Shown in pieces: positions 45,039-55,000 of a stretch of 64,000 nt of DNA. A program made the position numbers and the translations under genes. The DNA lies in NCBI GenBank assembly GCA_017419405.1, contig JAFOLH010000001.1:124001-188000 (forward strand), written 5' to 3'. This DNA comes from Renibacterium sp. Its GTDB lineage: Bacteria > Actinomycetota > Actinomycetes > Actinomycetales > Micrococcaceae. How positions within the stretch are numbered: position 1 is the first letter of the stretch; each line of letters begins with the position of its first letter. The notes below the pieces were generated by a model, which did not search any database, was not told the origin of the DNA, and worked only from the letters and a program-made list of their open reading frames with translations.

Positions 45039-45686
45039 TCAGGCTGCGGCTGCGCTGGTGTCCGCCAGATCGGCGAACATTGCGATATTGAGCTTGAACG
45101 CCGCATGGACTTCGGCGACGACGCGTTCCTGTTCGGCCGGAACGAGGCCCAAGGCGTCCAGTTTCGCCCGGTACTGGTCCTTGAAGGGCTTGGTTTTGGG
45201 GATCGCCGGGAAGCTGTAGAAACGCACGCCGTCAAGATCGAGTCCGAACTGCCGTTGCAGCAGCCGCTGCATGATCTGACCGCCGGACAGATCGCCGAGG
45301 TAACGGGTGTAGTGGTGCGCGATGAAGCCGACCGGCCATTCCGCGCTCCGGTTGATCTGTTCGAGGTACTCGGCAGTGGCGGGCAGCGGTGAAATCAGCT
45401 CGCGCCATTGCGGCCCGATCAGGAAGGCCAGGTCTTTTTCGATCTCCGGCACCCGGCTCAGTTCCGCGGAATGGAACCCGCCGACCACTTCGTCTTCGGC
45501 CAATCGGGCGGCCATCGATTCGAGCGCGTGGTACACGAAGTACTGCTGCGCGGCCAGTGCGGTGTAGTCGGCGAGCGAGCGTTTGCCGGACATCAACTCC
45601 GAGATGAACGGCGAATCGTGCGCTTGCTGATGCAGGAATTGGGTCGAATCGCGCAATGTTTGGGAAAAGCCGGTGCTGCTGGACAT
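45039..45686 (-). CDS. hmuO: heme oxygenase (biliverdin-producing)
   Basis: A 215-residue heme oxygenase of the HmuO type. The proximal-ligand histidine stands in LHQQAHDSPF, and the distal helix carries LGDLSGGQIMQRLL, the conserved glycine-rich kink. It cleaves heme to biliverdin, CO and free iron using reductant from the cell. It is first in the hmuO-hmuU-hmuV operon, with an IdeR box 40-58 nt upstream, so iron should repress it. Confidence 0.95.
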   Translation of the reverse strand: MSSSTGFSQTLRDSTQFLHQQAHDSPFISELMSGKRSLADYTALAAQQYFVYHALESMAARLAEDEVVGGFHSAELSRVPEIEKDLAFLIGPQWRELISPLPATAEYLEQINRSAEWPVGFIAHHYTRYLGDLSGGQIMQRLLQRQFGLDLDGVRFYSFPAIPKTKPFKDQYRAKLDALGLVPAEQERVVAEVHAAFKLNIAMFADLADTSAAAA

Positions 45687-45725
45687 CTGGACCTCATACG
45701 CTGGGAACGGAACAATGCAAGTCTA

Positions 45726-45744
45726 TTAGGTAAGGCTAACCTTT
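45726..45744. promoter_or_regulatory. IdeR/DtxR iron box of hmuO operon
   Basis: TTAGGTAAGGCTAACCTTT matches the consensus TTAGGTTAGGCTAACCTAA at 16 of 19 positions. It is 40-58 nt upstream of the hmuO start. This links the left arm to the same regulon as the right arm. Confidence 0.85.
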
Positions 45745-45760
45745 GCTATACTTCGAGTGT

Positions 45761-45811
45761 AACCGGCGAAGGCCTTGCTGACAATATGTCAGCAAAAATT
45801 CTTTGCCGGTT
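45761..45811. repeat. nested two-tier palindrome upstream of hmuO
   Basis: The outer arms AACCGGCGAAG (45761-45771) and CTTTGCCGGTT (45801-45811) pair at 10 of 11 places. Inside, TTGCTGACA (45775-45783) and TGTCAGCAA (45787-45795) pair perfectly across ATA. It is next to the iron box and may be a second operator for hmuO or a terminator/attenuator for neighbouring transcripts. Confidence 0.55.
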
Positions 45812-45862
45812 TCGGTCCGCTCGAAGCAAGCGTGCGCCGGCTCGGCTGTTTAGGATGGCCGG

Positions 45863-46411
45863 ATGGCGAACTATCTGCTGGGAGCTCTCGAAACCGTGCC
45901 GGCGCTGAGCCGGCTTGATCTGTTGGCCCCGTCGACGGCGGATTTCCTGCGCGGGTTCGCTGCGGCGGACCGGGTGGGCGTCGTCGAAATCGATCCGGAG
46001 CTCTCGGATACCGCAGCGACCCGGGACGCCTATGCCTTGGCTCCGGAAGCGCTGGTCAACTGCGTGATCGTGGCCGGCAAACGGGAGGGCGTCGAGCGGA
46101 TCGCGGCTTGTCTGGTCCCTTTTACGAAACGGGTTGATGTCAACAATGCGGTCAAACGCCGGCTGGATGTGCGCAAAGCGTCGTTCTTACCCCAAGACCG
46201 CGCGACCGGACTCAGCGCGATGGAGTTCGGCGGGATCACCCCGTTGGGCCTGCCTTGGCCGGTGCTGCTCGATGAAGCGGTGGCGGAACTGCCGCTGGCG
46301 TTGATCGGGTCCGGGATCCGGAAATCGAAGCTGATCCTGCCCGGGGAACTGCTGGCCCGGCTGCCACAAGCCGAACTGCTGGCCGGGCTAGGGGTGCGGA
46401 TCAGCGGCTGA
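45863..46411 (+). CDS. YbaK/EbsC-family protein
   Basis: A 182-residue protein of the YbaK/EbsC/ProX fold. It has VNCVIVAGKREGVERIAACL, then VKRRLDVRKASFLPQDRA and LSAMEFGGITPLGLPWPVLL, typical of the aminoacyl-tRNA-deacylase-like family. Such proteins remove wrongly loaded amino acids from tRNA in trans. ATG 45863 is preceded by AGGA. It stands alone, convergent with the glycosyltransferase by 15 nt. Confidence 0.88.
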   Translation: MANYLLGALETVPALSRLDLLAPSTADFLRGFAAADRVGVVEIDPELSDTAATRDAYALAPEALVNCVIVAGKREGVERIAACLVPFTKRVDVNNAVKRRLDVRKASFLPQDRATGLSAMEFGGITPLGLPWPVLLDEAVAELPLALIGSGIRKSKLILPGELLARLPQAELLAGLGVRISG

Positions 46412-46426
46412 CCCGGCCGCCGGCGC

Positions 46427-47617
46427 TCAGGCCGGCAAGCGCTCCTTCGCGAGCACGTTCTCGATCGCGTCCACTGCGGCCCGGAGGCCGCCGGCAGCAC
46501 GCAGCGCCTCGGCGTGGGGCCGGGCGTTTTCCCGGTACTGCGGATCGCGGAGCACCTGTTGGGTGGCTTCGGCGATCTGCGCGGCGGTGGCCCGGGAGAA
46601 CCGCACCGCGATGCCGATGCCGTATTCATCGCTCTTTTCCGCGAGCAGCGGCTGGTCGTCCCGGATGCCGGCCAGGACCATCGGGACTTGATGCCAAATG
46701 CCCTCCAGAACGCTGTTGTAGCCGCCGTGGTTGATGAAGCCGACCACGTGCTGGAGCAGTTCCTGCTGCGGCACATGCGGTACCACCAGGATCTCCGGAT
46801 CGTGAAATCCGGCCAAGGCGTTCGAAGGGTCCGCGATGATGGTCCGCAGCCCGGCTTCGCGCAAACCCTGTGCGGCGGCTTGGATGAACCGGTCCCCGGC
46901 ACCGACGTTCGTGGTGCCCAAGGCCACCAGGACGGTCGGCGATTCCTGGGCGAACCGGATGATCCGCCGATTCTCCGCCGCCGCTTCCGGGGAAACCGCA
47001 GCCGGGCGGAACACCGGCCCGACGAACTCCACCGGCCCGGGCAGCTCGGTGCGGGCGTCGAAGAGTCCGCCGATGCCGAAGGCGATGGTCAGGAAAGGGG
47101 AGTAGAGCGGGTCGGTGCCGGAATCCGGATCGCCGATGTCCTGGCGCAAGCCGCGGAACAGCTCATCGCGCCATTCCAGGACCTTCGGCAGTTTGCCCAC
47201 CGGGTTGATCAGTTCGATCATCGTGGTGGCCGAAGTCACCCACGGCACGCCCAGGCGTTCGGCCACCATCGAGCCGGCCAACGCCTGCTGGTCGACCAGC
47301 ATCAGATCGGGCCGGAAATCGCGGACCGCAGCCTCGACGTCGGCCGCCATGCCGCGGGCCAATGGCACGAAACCGTCCTCCCAGAGGAATTTCAGCGCGC
47401 CCGGACCCATCAGCTTCACCGGCCGCTCCGGCTGCACATCGGCTTCCCAGCCGGTGCGGTAGTTGTAGAACTTGGTCTCCGGTGCCAGGAACCGGGAATG
47501 GAATTTCCACAAACCGGACCAGGCCACCTGGTGGCCGCGGCGTTCGAGTTCATCGGCGATGGCCAACGGCGGGCTGCTATGGCCCACCAGCGGCGGGACG
47601 ACGATCAAAATGCGCAT
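46427..47617 (-). CDS. glycosyltransferase, UGT/MGT-like (GT1)
   Basis: A 396-residue GT-B glycosyltransferase. It has GHSSPPLAIADELERRGHQV in the acceptor domain and, in the donor domain, HGGYNSVLEGIWHQVPMVLA and DDQPLLAEK, which resemble the UGT/macrolide-GT donor signature. It transfers a sugar from a nucleotide donor to a hydrophobic acceptor. It is the last gene of the operon containing the synthase, so the acceptor is likely its product. Sugar unknown. Confidence 0.87.
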   Translation of the reverse strand: MRILIVVPPLVGHSSPPLAIADELERRGHQVAWSGLWKFHSRFLAPETKFYNYRTGWEADVQPERPVKLMGPGALKFLWEDGFVPLARGMAADVEAAVRDFRPDLMLVDQQALAGSMVAERLGVPWVTSATTMIELINPVGKLPKVLEWRDELFRGLRQDIGDPDSGTDPLYSPFLTIAFGIGGLFDARTELPGPVEFVGPVFRPAAVSPEAAAENRRIIRFAQESPTVLVALGTTNVGAGDRFIQAAAQGLREAGLRTIIADPSNALAGFHDPEILVVPHVPQQELLQHVVGFINHGGYNSVLEGIWHQVPMVLAGIRDDQPLLAEKSDEYGIGIAVRFSRATAAQIAEATQQVLRDPQYRENARPHAEALRAAGGLRAAVDAIENVLAKERLPA

Positions 47618-47631
47618 GCGAGGGGCACCAA

Positions 47632-48474
47632 TCAGTGGGAAGGTTCGTGGTTGGGGACGGGGCTGAGGGCCTTGCCGGAGACCACCGGGTGTTCCAGCAC
47701 CCAGTCGATCAAAAGCTCTTCGAGCAGGCGGGGCACATCGGTGAGCAGCGAATGCCCGACGCCGGGCACGATCACGGTCTTCACGTTCTTGATCAGCTCC
47801 CGGACCTTGGGCTCCTGTTCGACCAGTTTGAATTCACTGCCGTAGACCGCCAGGACCGGCATCTCCAATCCGGCGATCGCATCGTCGGCGACCAACTGGG
47901 CTTGGGGCAGTTCTTCGAAGAAATCGGTGTCCTTGGCCATCCGTTTGCCGTTTTTGAGCATTTTGACCCCGGGCATGCCGAAGCTGGCGAGCATCCGGAC
48001 CATGGCATCGGGCCGGCGCATCTCGGCATAGCTCTCTTCGAAGGCCTGGACCATTTCATTGGCCCAGAACGCGGTGGGCGGCTCGGCCTCCAAAGAACCG
48101 AGACTGGCTACCCGCTCCGGGAACTTGAGCGCGAATCCATAGGCGATGGTGCCGCCGTAGGAGTTGCCGGCGATATGCACCGGAGTACCGTCGTGGATGG
48201 TGTCCAGCAACTCGGCGATGTCGTCCAGGATGTGTTCCATCTGGTAGCCGGATTTGATCCGTTCGCTTTTCCCGTGCCCGCGATGGTCGAACATGATCAC
48301 GTCGATGCCCGCTGCCGCGATCGCCGGCGCGATGGTCAGGTAATAGCTGGCCAGGTTGTCGATCACGATGCCATGGACCAAGACGAGCGTTTCCCGCGGC
48401 TCGTCCGGCGCCAGGTTGCTGGCCCGGAGGATTTCGTAGTTGAGCTTGAGCCCGTTGATGGTCAGGATGGTCAT
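47632..48474 (-). CDS. alpha/beta hydrolase
   Basis: A 280-residue hydrolase of the MhpC type. It has the oxyanion motif LVHGIVIDNL, FDHRGHGKS, the nucleophile motif GNSYGG, and PGVGHSLL with the final histidine. In the synthase operon it could act as a thioesterase or ester hydrolase releasing the chain. It follows the ACP gene by 37 nt and precedes the glycosyltransferase by 14 nt. Confidence 0.87.
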   Translation of the reverse strand: MTILTINGLKLNYEILRASNLAPDEPRETLVLVHGIVIDNLASYYLTIAPAIAAAGIDVIMFDHRGHGKSERIKSGYQMEHILDDIAELLDTIHDGTPVHIAGNSYGGTIAYGFALKFPERVASLGSLEAEPPTAFWANEMVQAFEESYAEMRRPDAMVRMLASFGMPGVKMLKNGKRMAKDTDFFEELPQAQLVADDAIAGLEMPVLAVYGSEFKLVEQEPKVRELIKNVKTVIVPGVGHSLLTDVPRLLEELLIDWVLEHPVVSGKALSPVPNHEPSH

Positions 48475-48511
48475 GGCGATTTCCTCAGGGTTCGGGGCGA
48501 TCCGGTGCGGT

Positions 48512-48835
48512 TCAGGCTTGGCTTGCGCCGGTTCCGTTCAGGCTGCTGGTCACATAATCGACCAGCTGGCCGACGTTCATGCTGATGATCTCCTCGAGGT
48601 CCAAGGATCCGAGGAATTCGGCGAAATTGATTCGCTCACCGTAGATTTCGCGCAGTTTCCCGCCGAGCGTGACTAGGTCGATGCTCTCCAGCTCCAAATC
48701 CTCCTGGAACTGGGTCTCCCTGGCCACTTCGATGTCCTCGATGTCGTATTCGTCGAGGATCTCTTCAATGACCCGGGTGATTTCGGCGAGTACGGACTCG
48801 GCGGTCGGAGCAGTGGTCGGAAGTTCGATGGTCAT
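48512..48835 (-). CDS. stand-alone acyl carrier protein
   Basis: A 107-residue ACP. The phosphopantetheine site is in FQEDLELESIDLVTLGGKL, with Ser as attachment point. It is unusually acidic, as ACPs are. The ATG overlaps the stop of the synthase second subunit. A free ACP beside a synthase that already has two built-in ACPs may feed starter units or carry the finished chain to the hydrolase or glycosyltransferase. Confidence 0.9.
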   Translation of the reverse strand: MTIELPTTAPTAESVLAEITRVIEEILDEYDIEDIEVARETQFQEDLELESIDLVTLGGKLREIYGERINFAEFLGSLDLEEIISMNVGQLVDYVTSSLNGTGASQA

Positions 48836-51800
48836 TGCGGTGTCCTTTCAGAGTCGTCCAGACCGGTTGTCCAGGCGACGATGTAGCTTCGTTCGGTGAG
48901 TATTTCGAGGTTGTGGATGGTGCTGACCGACACCCGGTAGCGCCGCCCGGCCGCAGTGTCGACGTCGAGCCGGTAGTCGCAGTCCGGGGTTCCCGGATGC
49001 ACCGCGACCACTTCGAGTTCCCGCGGCCGGCCGGCCAGGCCGGTGCCCAAGGCTTTGCCCACCGCTTCCTTCGCGGAGAAGAACCTGGTCAACCAGGCCA
49101 GCGCCTCGGCCGGCTCGGCGTCCTTGCGCAGCGCATCCAGCCGAGCCTGCTCGGCGTCGCCGAAAAGCACCGCTTCGATCGATTCCGGCCGGCTTTCGAT
49201 GGCTTCGACGTCGATGCCGACGCCGGCCGATCCGGGCACCCGGGGCCGGGCGATGGCGACGCCGACGTCGTTGCTGTGCGCGATCGAGAACTCGAGTTCG
49301 GGCAGTTGCCGCCCGTGTACGCCGGACACCGTCGGTTGCCCGCTGGGCAGGTGCCCGATGGCCAACTCGGCCGGGAAGATGCCGGACGGGTCCGTGCTCC
49401 ACAAGGCGCGCCGGATCGCGTCTTTGGCCGCGATCTTCCCGAGCAGCCGCTGCCGTCGGCCGCGCGGCGGGCTGGCCAGGTGTTCCTGCCGTTCGGCCCG
49501 GCCGAAATACTTGCGCAGGGTCAGGTCCCGGCTGGCCAAATCGGGCCAGAAATCCGGCAGCAAGACCCAACCGCCCGGCTGCGGCAGGGAGAAGGTGTGT
49601 TTCTCGATCGCCTCGTCCATGTCGTGGATATTGGGTTCGTTGTCGAAACGGTGCTCCTGCCACCCGGTGATTTGGCACCATACCCGGCCGTCGTGCACCA
49701 ATTGGCCCGTGACGGCGAACGAATCTTCGGTGAATTCGGTGATCTTCAGGTGGCATTCCAAGACTTCGCCGGGCAGCGGCTCCGGCCCGCTGAACGCCAT
49801 GGTCTGCACTCCGACCGGGAACACCCGGGAACGACGGTTGAACTGGAGCTGGACCCAGTACCCGGCCAGCTGGCCGATGCTGTCCATCAGCGAACCCTTG
49901 GCGTCCTTGGCGACCAGGCTGGCCCGGATGTGCCGTTCGCCGACACCGTGCACCGCCGTGATGATCTGGTATTGCGGCCCGTGGAACATCCAGCCTTCGC
50001 TGTAGAGCTGCGAGGCCTGGCTGATTCCGGCGGGCCGTTCGGCCGACGTGTCGACCGGCCAGACCCCGCTGGCCGGAGCCGGGTACTCTGCGGCCAGTTC
50101 GATGGTGCCGTGGGCGAATCCGCCGAAGGAGACGGCCAGCCGGTGGTCATCCAGCCAGTCCATCGCGATTTCGACCTCGGTCGGCTCGCTGAGGTCCACC
50201 CAGCGGTCCAGCCGGACCTCGTGCAGCGCGACCGCGGACCGGCCGGTGGCGGCTTCGGCGGCGTCCATTATGAACCGGATGATCGCGGTTCCGGGCACCA
50301 CCGGGAACCGGTCGCTGACATCCGGCCAATCCTCGCGTTGCCGGAAGAAGCTGTGGTCGATCAGGTACGGCATCCGGTCGAGCGAAACCGTCAATGCGCG
50401 CGGCGGAAGCTTTGGCCTCGAGCCGGCCACGGGTTCCGCCGGCCCGGCGGTTCCCGCTGCTTCCGGCGGAAGCAGCGGTGCCGGAAGCGCCGCGGGCGGG
50501 AGGCTTGCGGCAATTGACGGTGGCACCTGGATTTGCCGGAGCGCGCCCGGCAACGCGGCGGACCGGGCCAGCGAGCCATCGAGCAGGGCGGCGACCAGGG
50601 CCTCCGATTCGGTGAGGAACGCGTCCAGCTCCGCGGCGAGCAACGGCGAAAGATTGCTCCCGCTGCGGAAGCCCGCGGCGCGTTCGGAAGCGTCGACGGG
50701 GGAAGCCGCTCCGCCGGCCGCAGCCGGGGCTTTCGGCGGCCCGGCGGATTCGACCGGTGCGCCGGATTCGACCGGTGCAGCAGCGGGCGAGCTGACGCCC
50801 AAAAAGCCCAAATCCACCTCCCGGCCGCAGGCCCAAAGCGCCGTGAGCACACTGCGCAGCTGGTTCAACCCGGTGCGGTGCGAGGCATTGGCGCTGACCA
50901 CCACATGCTCGGTGTGGTGCAAGGTGTCCGAGATCAAACTGCCCAACTGGCCCGGACCGAGCTGGATGAAAACCGTGCTGCCGTCCGCGTGCATATTCGC
51001 GATGAGTTCGCGGAACCGGACGTGCTCGACCAAGTGCCGGATGAAGATTTCCTGGATCTGCGCCACGTCTGCCGGGAACGGCCGCATTGTGGTGGCGGAC
51101 CACACGGGCCGCTGCGCCGGGGAGATCGCCCAGGATTCGGTCAGTGCCTGGATCTGGCCGACGTGTTCGCGGAACATCGGCGTGTGGAAACCGGAAGCGA
51201 ACGGCAGCACCCGCGAGATGAAGCCTTGTGCCCGGAATTCCGCAACGATCTCCTCGACGGTCTGCAAGGGGCCGCAGATCATCGATTGCTGCGGCGCATT
51301 GTCGTGCGAGAGCACCACATCCCCGCGGCCCTGCAGAGCTGCGGACACGGTCTCGGCAGAGGTGCCGATGACCGCGAAGGCCAAGCCCGGGAACTGGATT
51401 TCGGTCATTCCGGATTCGTCCAGGAACCGGTCGACGGCGCCGCCGTCGTAAATGCCGCCGATGATCATCGCGGACCATTCGCCCACGCTGTGCCCGGCAA
51501 GTTCATCGGGAATCACCCCGATCCGCTGCAAAGCCGCGGCCAGCACCCGGGAGACTTGCAGCACCGCGCTGCTCTGCAACTGGGTGCCCTGCAGCGCATC
51601 GCCCTTTCCGGCCGCGCCACGCAACGCCGGCAAACCGAAGTGCTCGATGACGTCGTCGATCCGCGGACTGAAGTCGGCCTCCAAACCGGGGCAGACGAAA
51701 GCCAGTTTGCCGCCGCCCCCACCCGGTCCGGAATCCGCCCGAGCGCCCAGCAACGGGCCGGGCCGGAACCAGACATCATTCCGACCGTGCCAGGGATTGC

Positions 51801-52044
51801 CCCGGCTGACCGCTTTGCGGGCCACGTTGAGCTGCTTCTTGCCAGGCGCCACGATGCCCAACCGCACTGGCCCGTCTCCGGGCGGCGTGCCGATCCGGGC
51901 GAGCAGTTCGGCGTCCTCGGCCATCAGGAGCTGTTGCATCTCCGGCAGGCTGCCAGCGCTCAGCAGCAACACCTGTGCGGCATCTGGCTCGACCGCGGAC
52001 CGGGCGGCGGCGGTGCGCGGCAGGTTGCCCAGTTCGGTGCTCAA
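48832..52044 (-). CDS. synthase subunit 2: AT-DH-PPTase
   Basis: A 1070-residue multi-domain protein. An acyltransferase domain (about residues 110-410) has GHSVGEWSA (Ser186) and SGFHTPMF (His287), like PfaB-type enzymes. A double hot-dog dehydratase (about 555-800) has His564 in LIDHSFF and Asp721 in LMDSIGQ. The C-terminal phosphopantetheinyl transferase (about 840-1060) has GVGIDVEAIE (Asp945) and FFSAKEAVGKALG. TTG 52044 follows the subunit 1 stop by one nt. It should load, dehydrate and prime the subunit 1 carriers. Confidence 0.9.
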   Translation of the reverse strand: MSTELGNLPRTAAARSAVEPDAAQVLLLSAGSLPEMQQLLMAEDAELLARIGTPPGDGPVRLGIVAPGKKQLNVARKAVSRGNPWHGRNDVWFRPGPLLGARADSGPGGGGGKLAFVCPGLEADFSPRIDDVIEHFGLPALRGAAGKGDALQGTQLQSSAVLQVSRVLAAALQRIGVIPDELAGHSVGEWSAMIIGGIYDGGAVDRFLDESGMTEIQFPGLAFAVIGTSAETVSAALQGRGDVVLSHDNAPQQSMICGPLQTVEEIVAEFRAQGFISRVLPFASGFHTPMFREHVGQIQALTESWAISPAQRPVWSATTMRPFPADVAQIQEIFIRHLVEHVRFRELIANMHADGSTVFIQLGPGQLGSLISDTLHHTEHVVVSANASHRTGLNQLRSVLTALWACGREVDLGFLGVSSPAAAPVESGAPVESAGPPKAPAAAGGAASPVDASERAAGFRSGSNLSPLLAAELDAFLTESEALVAALLDGSLARSAALPGALRQIQVPPSIAASLPPAALPAPLLPPEAAGTAGPAEPVAGSRPKLPPRALTVSLDRMPYLIDHSFFRQREDWPDVSDRFPVVPGTAIIRFIMDAAEAATGRSAVALHEVRLDRWVDLSEPTEVEIAMDWLDDHRLAVSFGGFAHGTIELAAEYPAPASGVWPVDTSAERPAGISQASQLYSEGWMFHGPQYQIITAVHGVGERHIRASLVAKDAKGSLMDSIGQLAGYWVQLQFNRRSRVFPVGVQTMAFSGPEPLPGEVLECHLKITEFTEDSFAVTGQLVHDGRVWCQITGWQEHRFDNEPNIHDMDEAIEKHTFSLPQPGGWVLLPDFWPDLASRDLTLRKYFGRAERQEHLASPPRGRRQRLLGKIAAKDAIRRALWSTDPSGIFPAELAIGHLPSGQPTVSGVHGRQLPELEFSIAHSNDVGVAIARPRVPGSAGVGIDVEAIESRPESIEAVLFGDAEQARLDALRKDAEPAEALAWLTRFFSAKEAVGKALGTGLAGRPRELEVVAVHPGTPDCDYRLDVDTAAGRRYRVSVSTIHNLEILTERSYIVAWTTGLDDSERTPQ

Positions 52045-52045
52045 C

Positions 52046-55000
52046 TCACCACTCCGAAGCGGTGTAGACGACGGCGTTCACATGGCGCTCGCCCCAAGCG
52101 AGCTCCTTGAGCAGCGCATGCGTCCCGGCCTCGGGGTCGATCAGTTTGATGCCGCGCCGGACGAAGTCGCGGCCGAGTTCATCGCTGACCATTCCGGGAT
52201 TGCTGCCGGAGGGCGCCCAGGGCCCCCAGTGCACAGTGACGGCACGCTGCCCGGTGCGCAACGACCAGGCGGTGCCCATGGCTTCCAAGGCGTCGTTCGC
52301 GGCGGCGTAATCGCTCTGCCCCCGGTTGCCCATCGCGGCCGCGATGCTGCCGAAGAAGACCACGAATCCGGGGCTGACCGGCAGCGAATCCAGCACCGCC
52401 AGAATCGTGGCGGCCCCGTCCACTTTGGTGCTGTACACCCGGCGGAACGATTCCGGGTCCTTGTCCGCGACCAAACCGTCTTCGATCACTCCGGCCGCAT
52501 ACACGATGCCGTCGATCCGACCGTTGCGGTCATGGATCCGGCCCAGCGCCTCCCGGACCGCATCCGCGTCCCGGACGTCCACCGATTGGTACTCCACGCT
52601 GCTGCCGTTGGCGCGCAGCCCTTCGATGGTGCCGGTGACCTCGCGCCGGGCCAAAATCGCTGCGGCTTCGCGTTCGATCGAGGCCGCGCTGGCTCCGGGG
52701 CGGCCGGCCAAGACGCGGCGCAGGGCCGGCAGATCAGCGGCTGCCGCGGTGTCCGCGGGCTCGGCCAGGCCGTCGAAAGCAGTACGGCCGATCAGCTCGA
52801 TGCGGCAGCGGCTGGTGCTGGACAGGGTGTTCGCGAACTTCGCGGTGATCCCGCGGGCGCCGCCGACCAGGACGACGACGGAGTCCCGGTCCAGCTGCAG
52901 GGCTTCGGCTTCGGCCGCGCCTTCGCCGGCCGGACCGGCTCCGGTGGCACCGAGCAGGCCCAGATCGGTGTTGACCAGTTCCAGGCCGGTGCGTTCGCCG
53001 TTGAACAGATCCACGATCGGTTCATTCGAGACATCGGTGAGTTCGGCCAGCAGCGACGCGGCGACCGCATCGGCCGGCTTGGTGGGCTCGATGTCCACGA
53101 GACGGACCAAGGACTGCGGGTATTCGCGGGCCAGGCTGCGGAACAGTCCGCGCAACCCGATCGTGCGTTCGGCCCGGCCGGATCCGTCCGAGGCGATCGG
53201 CCGGGCGGCCAGCAGGTACCGCGGCCCGAGCGCCATGGCCGCTTTGAAGAGCGGGAACAGATCCGGCACCGCGGCGGTCTGCGGATTGTCCAACGGATCG
53301 AGGTAGAGCACGCCGTCGATGCCCGGTTGCAAGGCCTCGGTTGCTTGCTCCGGCCCGGCCAGCACCGCAGTGGCGCCGAGTGCGGCGGCGGCCGACACGG
53401 CCTGGCCGGCGATCTCGCCGGAACCGATGATCAGCAGTTGCCGGCCGGCCAGCGCGCCCGCGGCGGCTTGCGGCAAGTCCAAACGGGTTTTCTTGAAGAG
53501 CAGCCGTTCCGGAGTGTGGCCCGGTACCGCCGAACCAGCCTGGGCGGGTTCTGCCGGTTGCTGATCCGCCGCCGCCGGTGTGGCCGGTTCGGCCGGGGTT
53601 CCACTGAGCGATACCAGGAGCCAGTCGGCGATCGCGCCGGTGGTGCGGGCTTTGGAAAGCTCATCGAGCTGGTTGTCGCTGAGTTTGCTGCTGCCCCCGG
53701 CCTCCGCGAAGCGGGCGGCCAGCTCTCCGGCGATTTCGGTGCGTTTGATCGAATCGACGCTCAGATCGGCTTCCAGGTCGAGGTCCGGTTCGATCATTTC
53801 GGCCGGGTATCCGGTGCGTTCGCTGATGATCTCCACGACCGCGTCCAAAATCGCCGAGATGTTCAACGCGGCGGCTTGCGGGCTGACGGCTGGGCCGGCC
53901 GCCGGACCGGCCGGGGCGCCGATCGGGGATCCGGCCGGGGCTGCTGTCTCGACGGCGCTGCCGATCCGCGCGCTGAGCCAGTCGGCGATCGCGCCGGTGG
54001 TGCGGGCCTTGGAAAGTTCTTCGAGCTGCCGGTCGTCCAAGGCGATCGCGGAACCTTCGACCTTGCTGAGCCTGGCGGCCAGCTCTCCGGCGATTTCGGT
54101 GCGCTTGATCGAATCGACGCTCAGATCGGCTTCCAGGTCGAGGTCCGGTTCGATCATTTCGGCCGGATACCCGGTGCGTTCGCTGATGATCTCCACGACC
54201 GCGGCCAGGATCGCGGCGGGGCTCAAGCCGACCGCCGGGGCCGGGTTAGCCTGCGGTTGCAGCAGCGTCGCAGTGGCCCCGACCGGAGCGCCGCCGGCCA
54301 GGCCCGCTCCGGCTGCGAGGGGGCTGGCCGGCGCCGGCGCGGGCGGTCCCGGCACAGCCGGAGCCGCGGCGGCGAACTCGGGCGTCGCGGCAGGGGTAGG
54401 AAGGAAGGACTGGGATCCGGCCGATGGCGCGGACGGCGTGCCGGAACCGGAGCCGAAGTAGCCCAGGAGCACGTCCCGTTGCGCGGCGACCATTTCCCGG
54501 CTGGTCTTGAGGAACTCGGCGACCAGGGCATCCCGCTCGGCGAGTTGTTGCGGCTGTTGCGCTGCGGATTGCTGCACTGGGGTGACCTCCTGGAGACGTC
54601 GTGCTGGGGCGAGCGCGCCGGGGACAACTTTCCCGTCGCGGGTTTTGATGGTGGCGCCGTTGACGGTCCAACCCGGAGTCAGCGGAATGATCGAGCTGTT
54701 GATCGCCTGGGCATCGCGGCCGCGGTAGAGCCAATCGACCGATACCTTGGTCCCGGCCGTGGCCAAGCTCGCGAAGGCGACCAGGAGTTCGCGGATGCTG
54801 CCGCGCGAACTCCTGGCCAGCGGAACCACGGTGTGCGGCCGTTCGCCCAGGATTGCCGCGACCAATTTGCTGAGCACCTGGCCGGGGCCGACCTCGACGA
54901 AGGTCCGGGCCCCGGCGGCATACATCGATTCGATCTGCTCGACGAAGCGCACCGGTGCGGTCACTTGGGCCGCGAGCTCGGCACGGATCGAAGCCGCACC

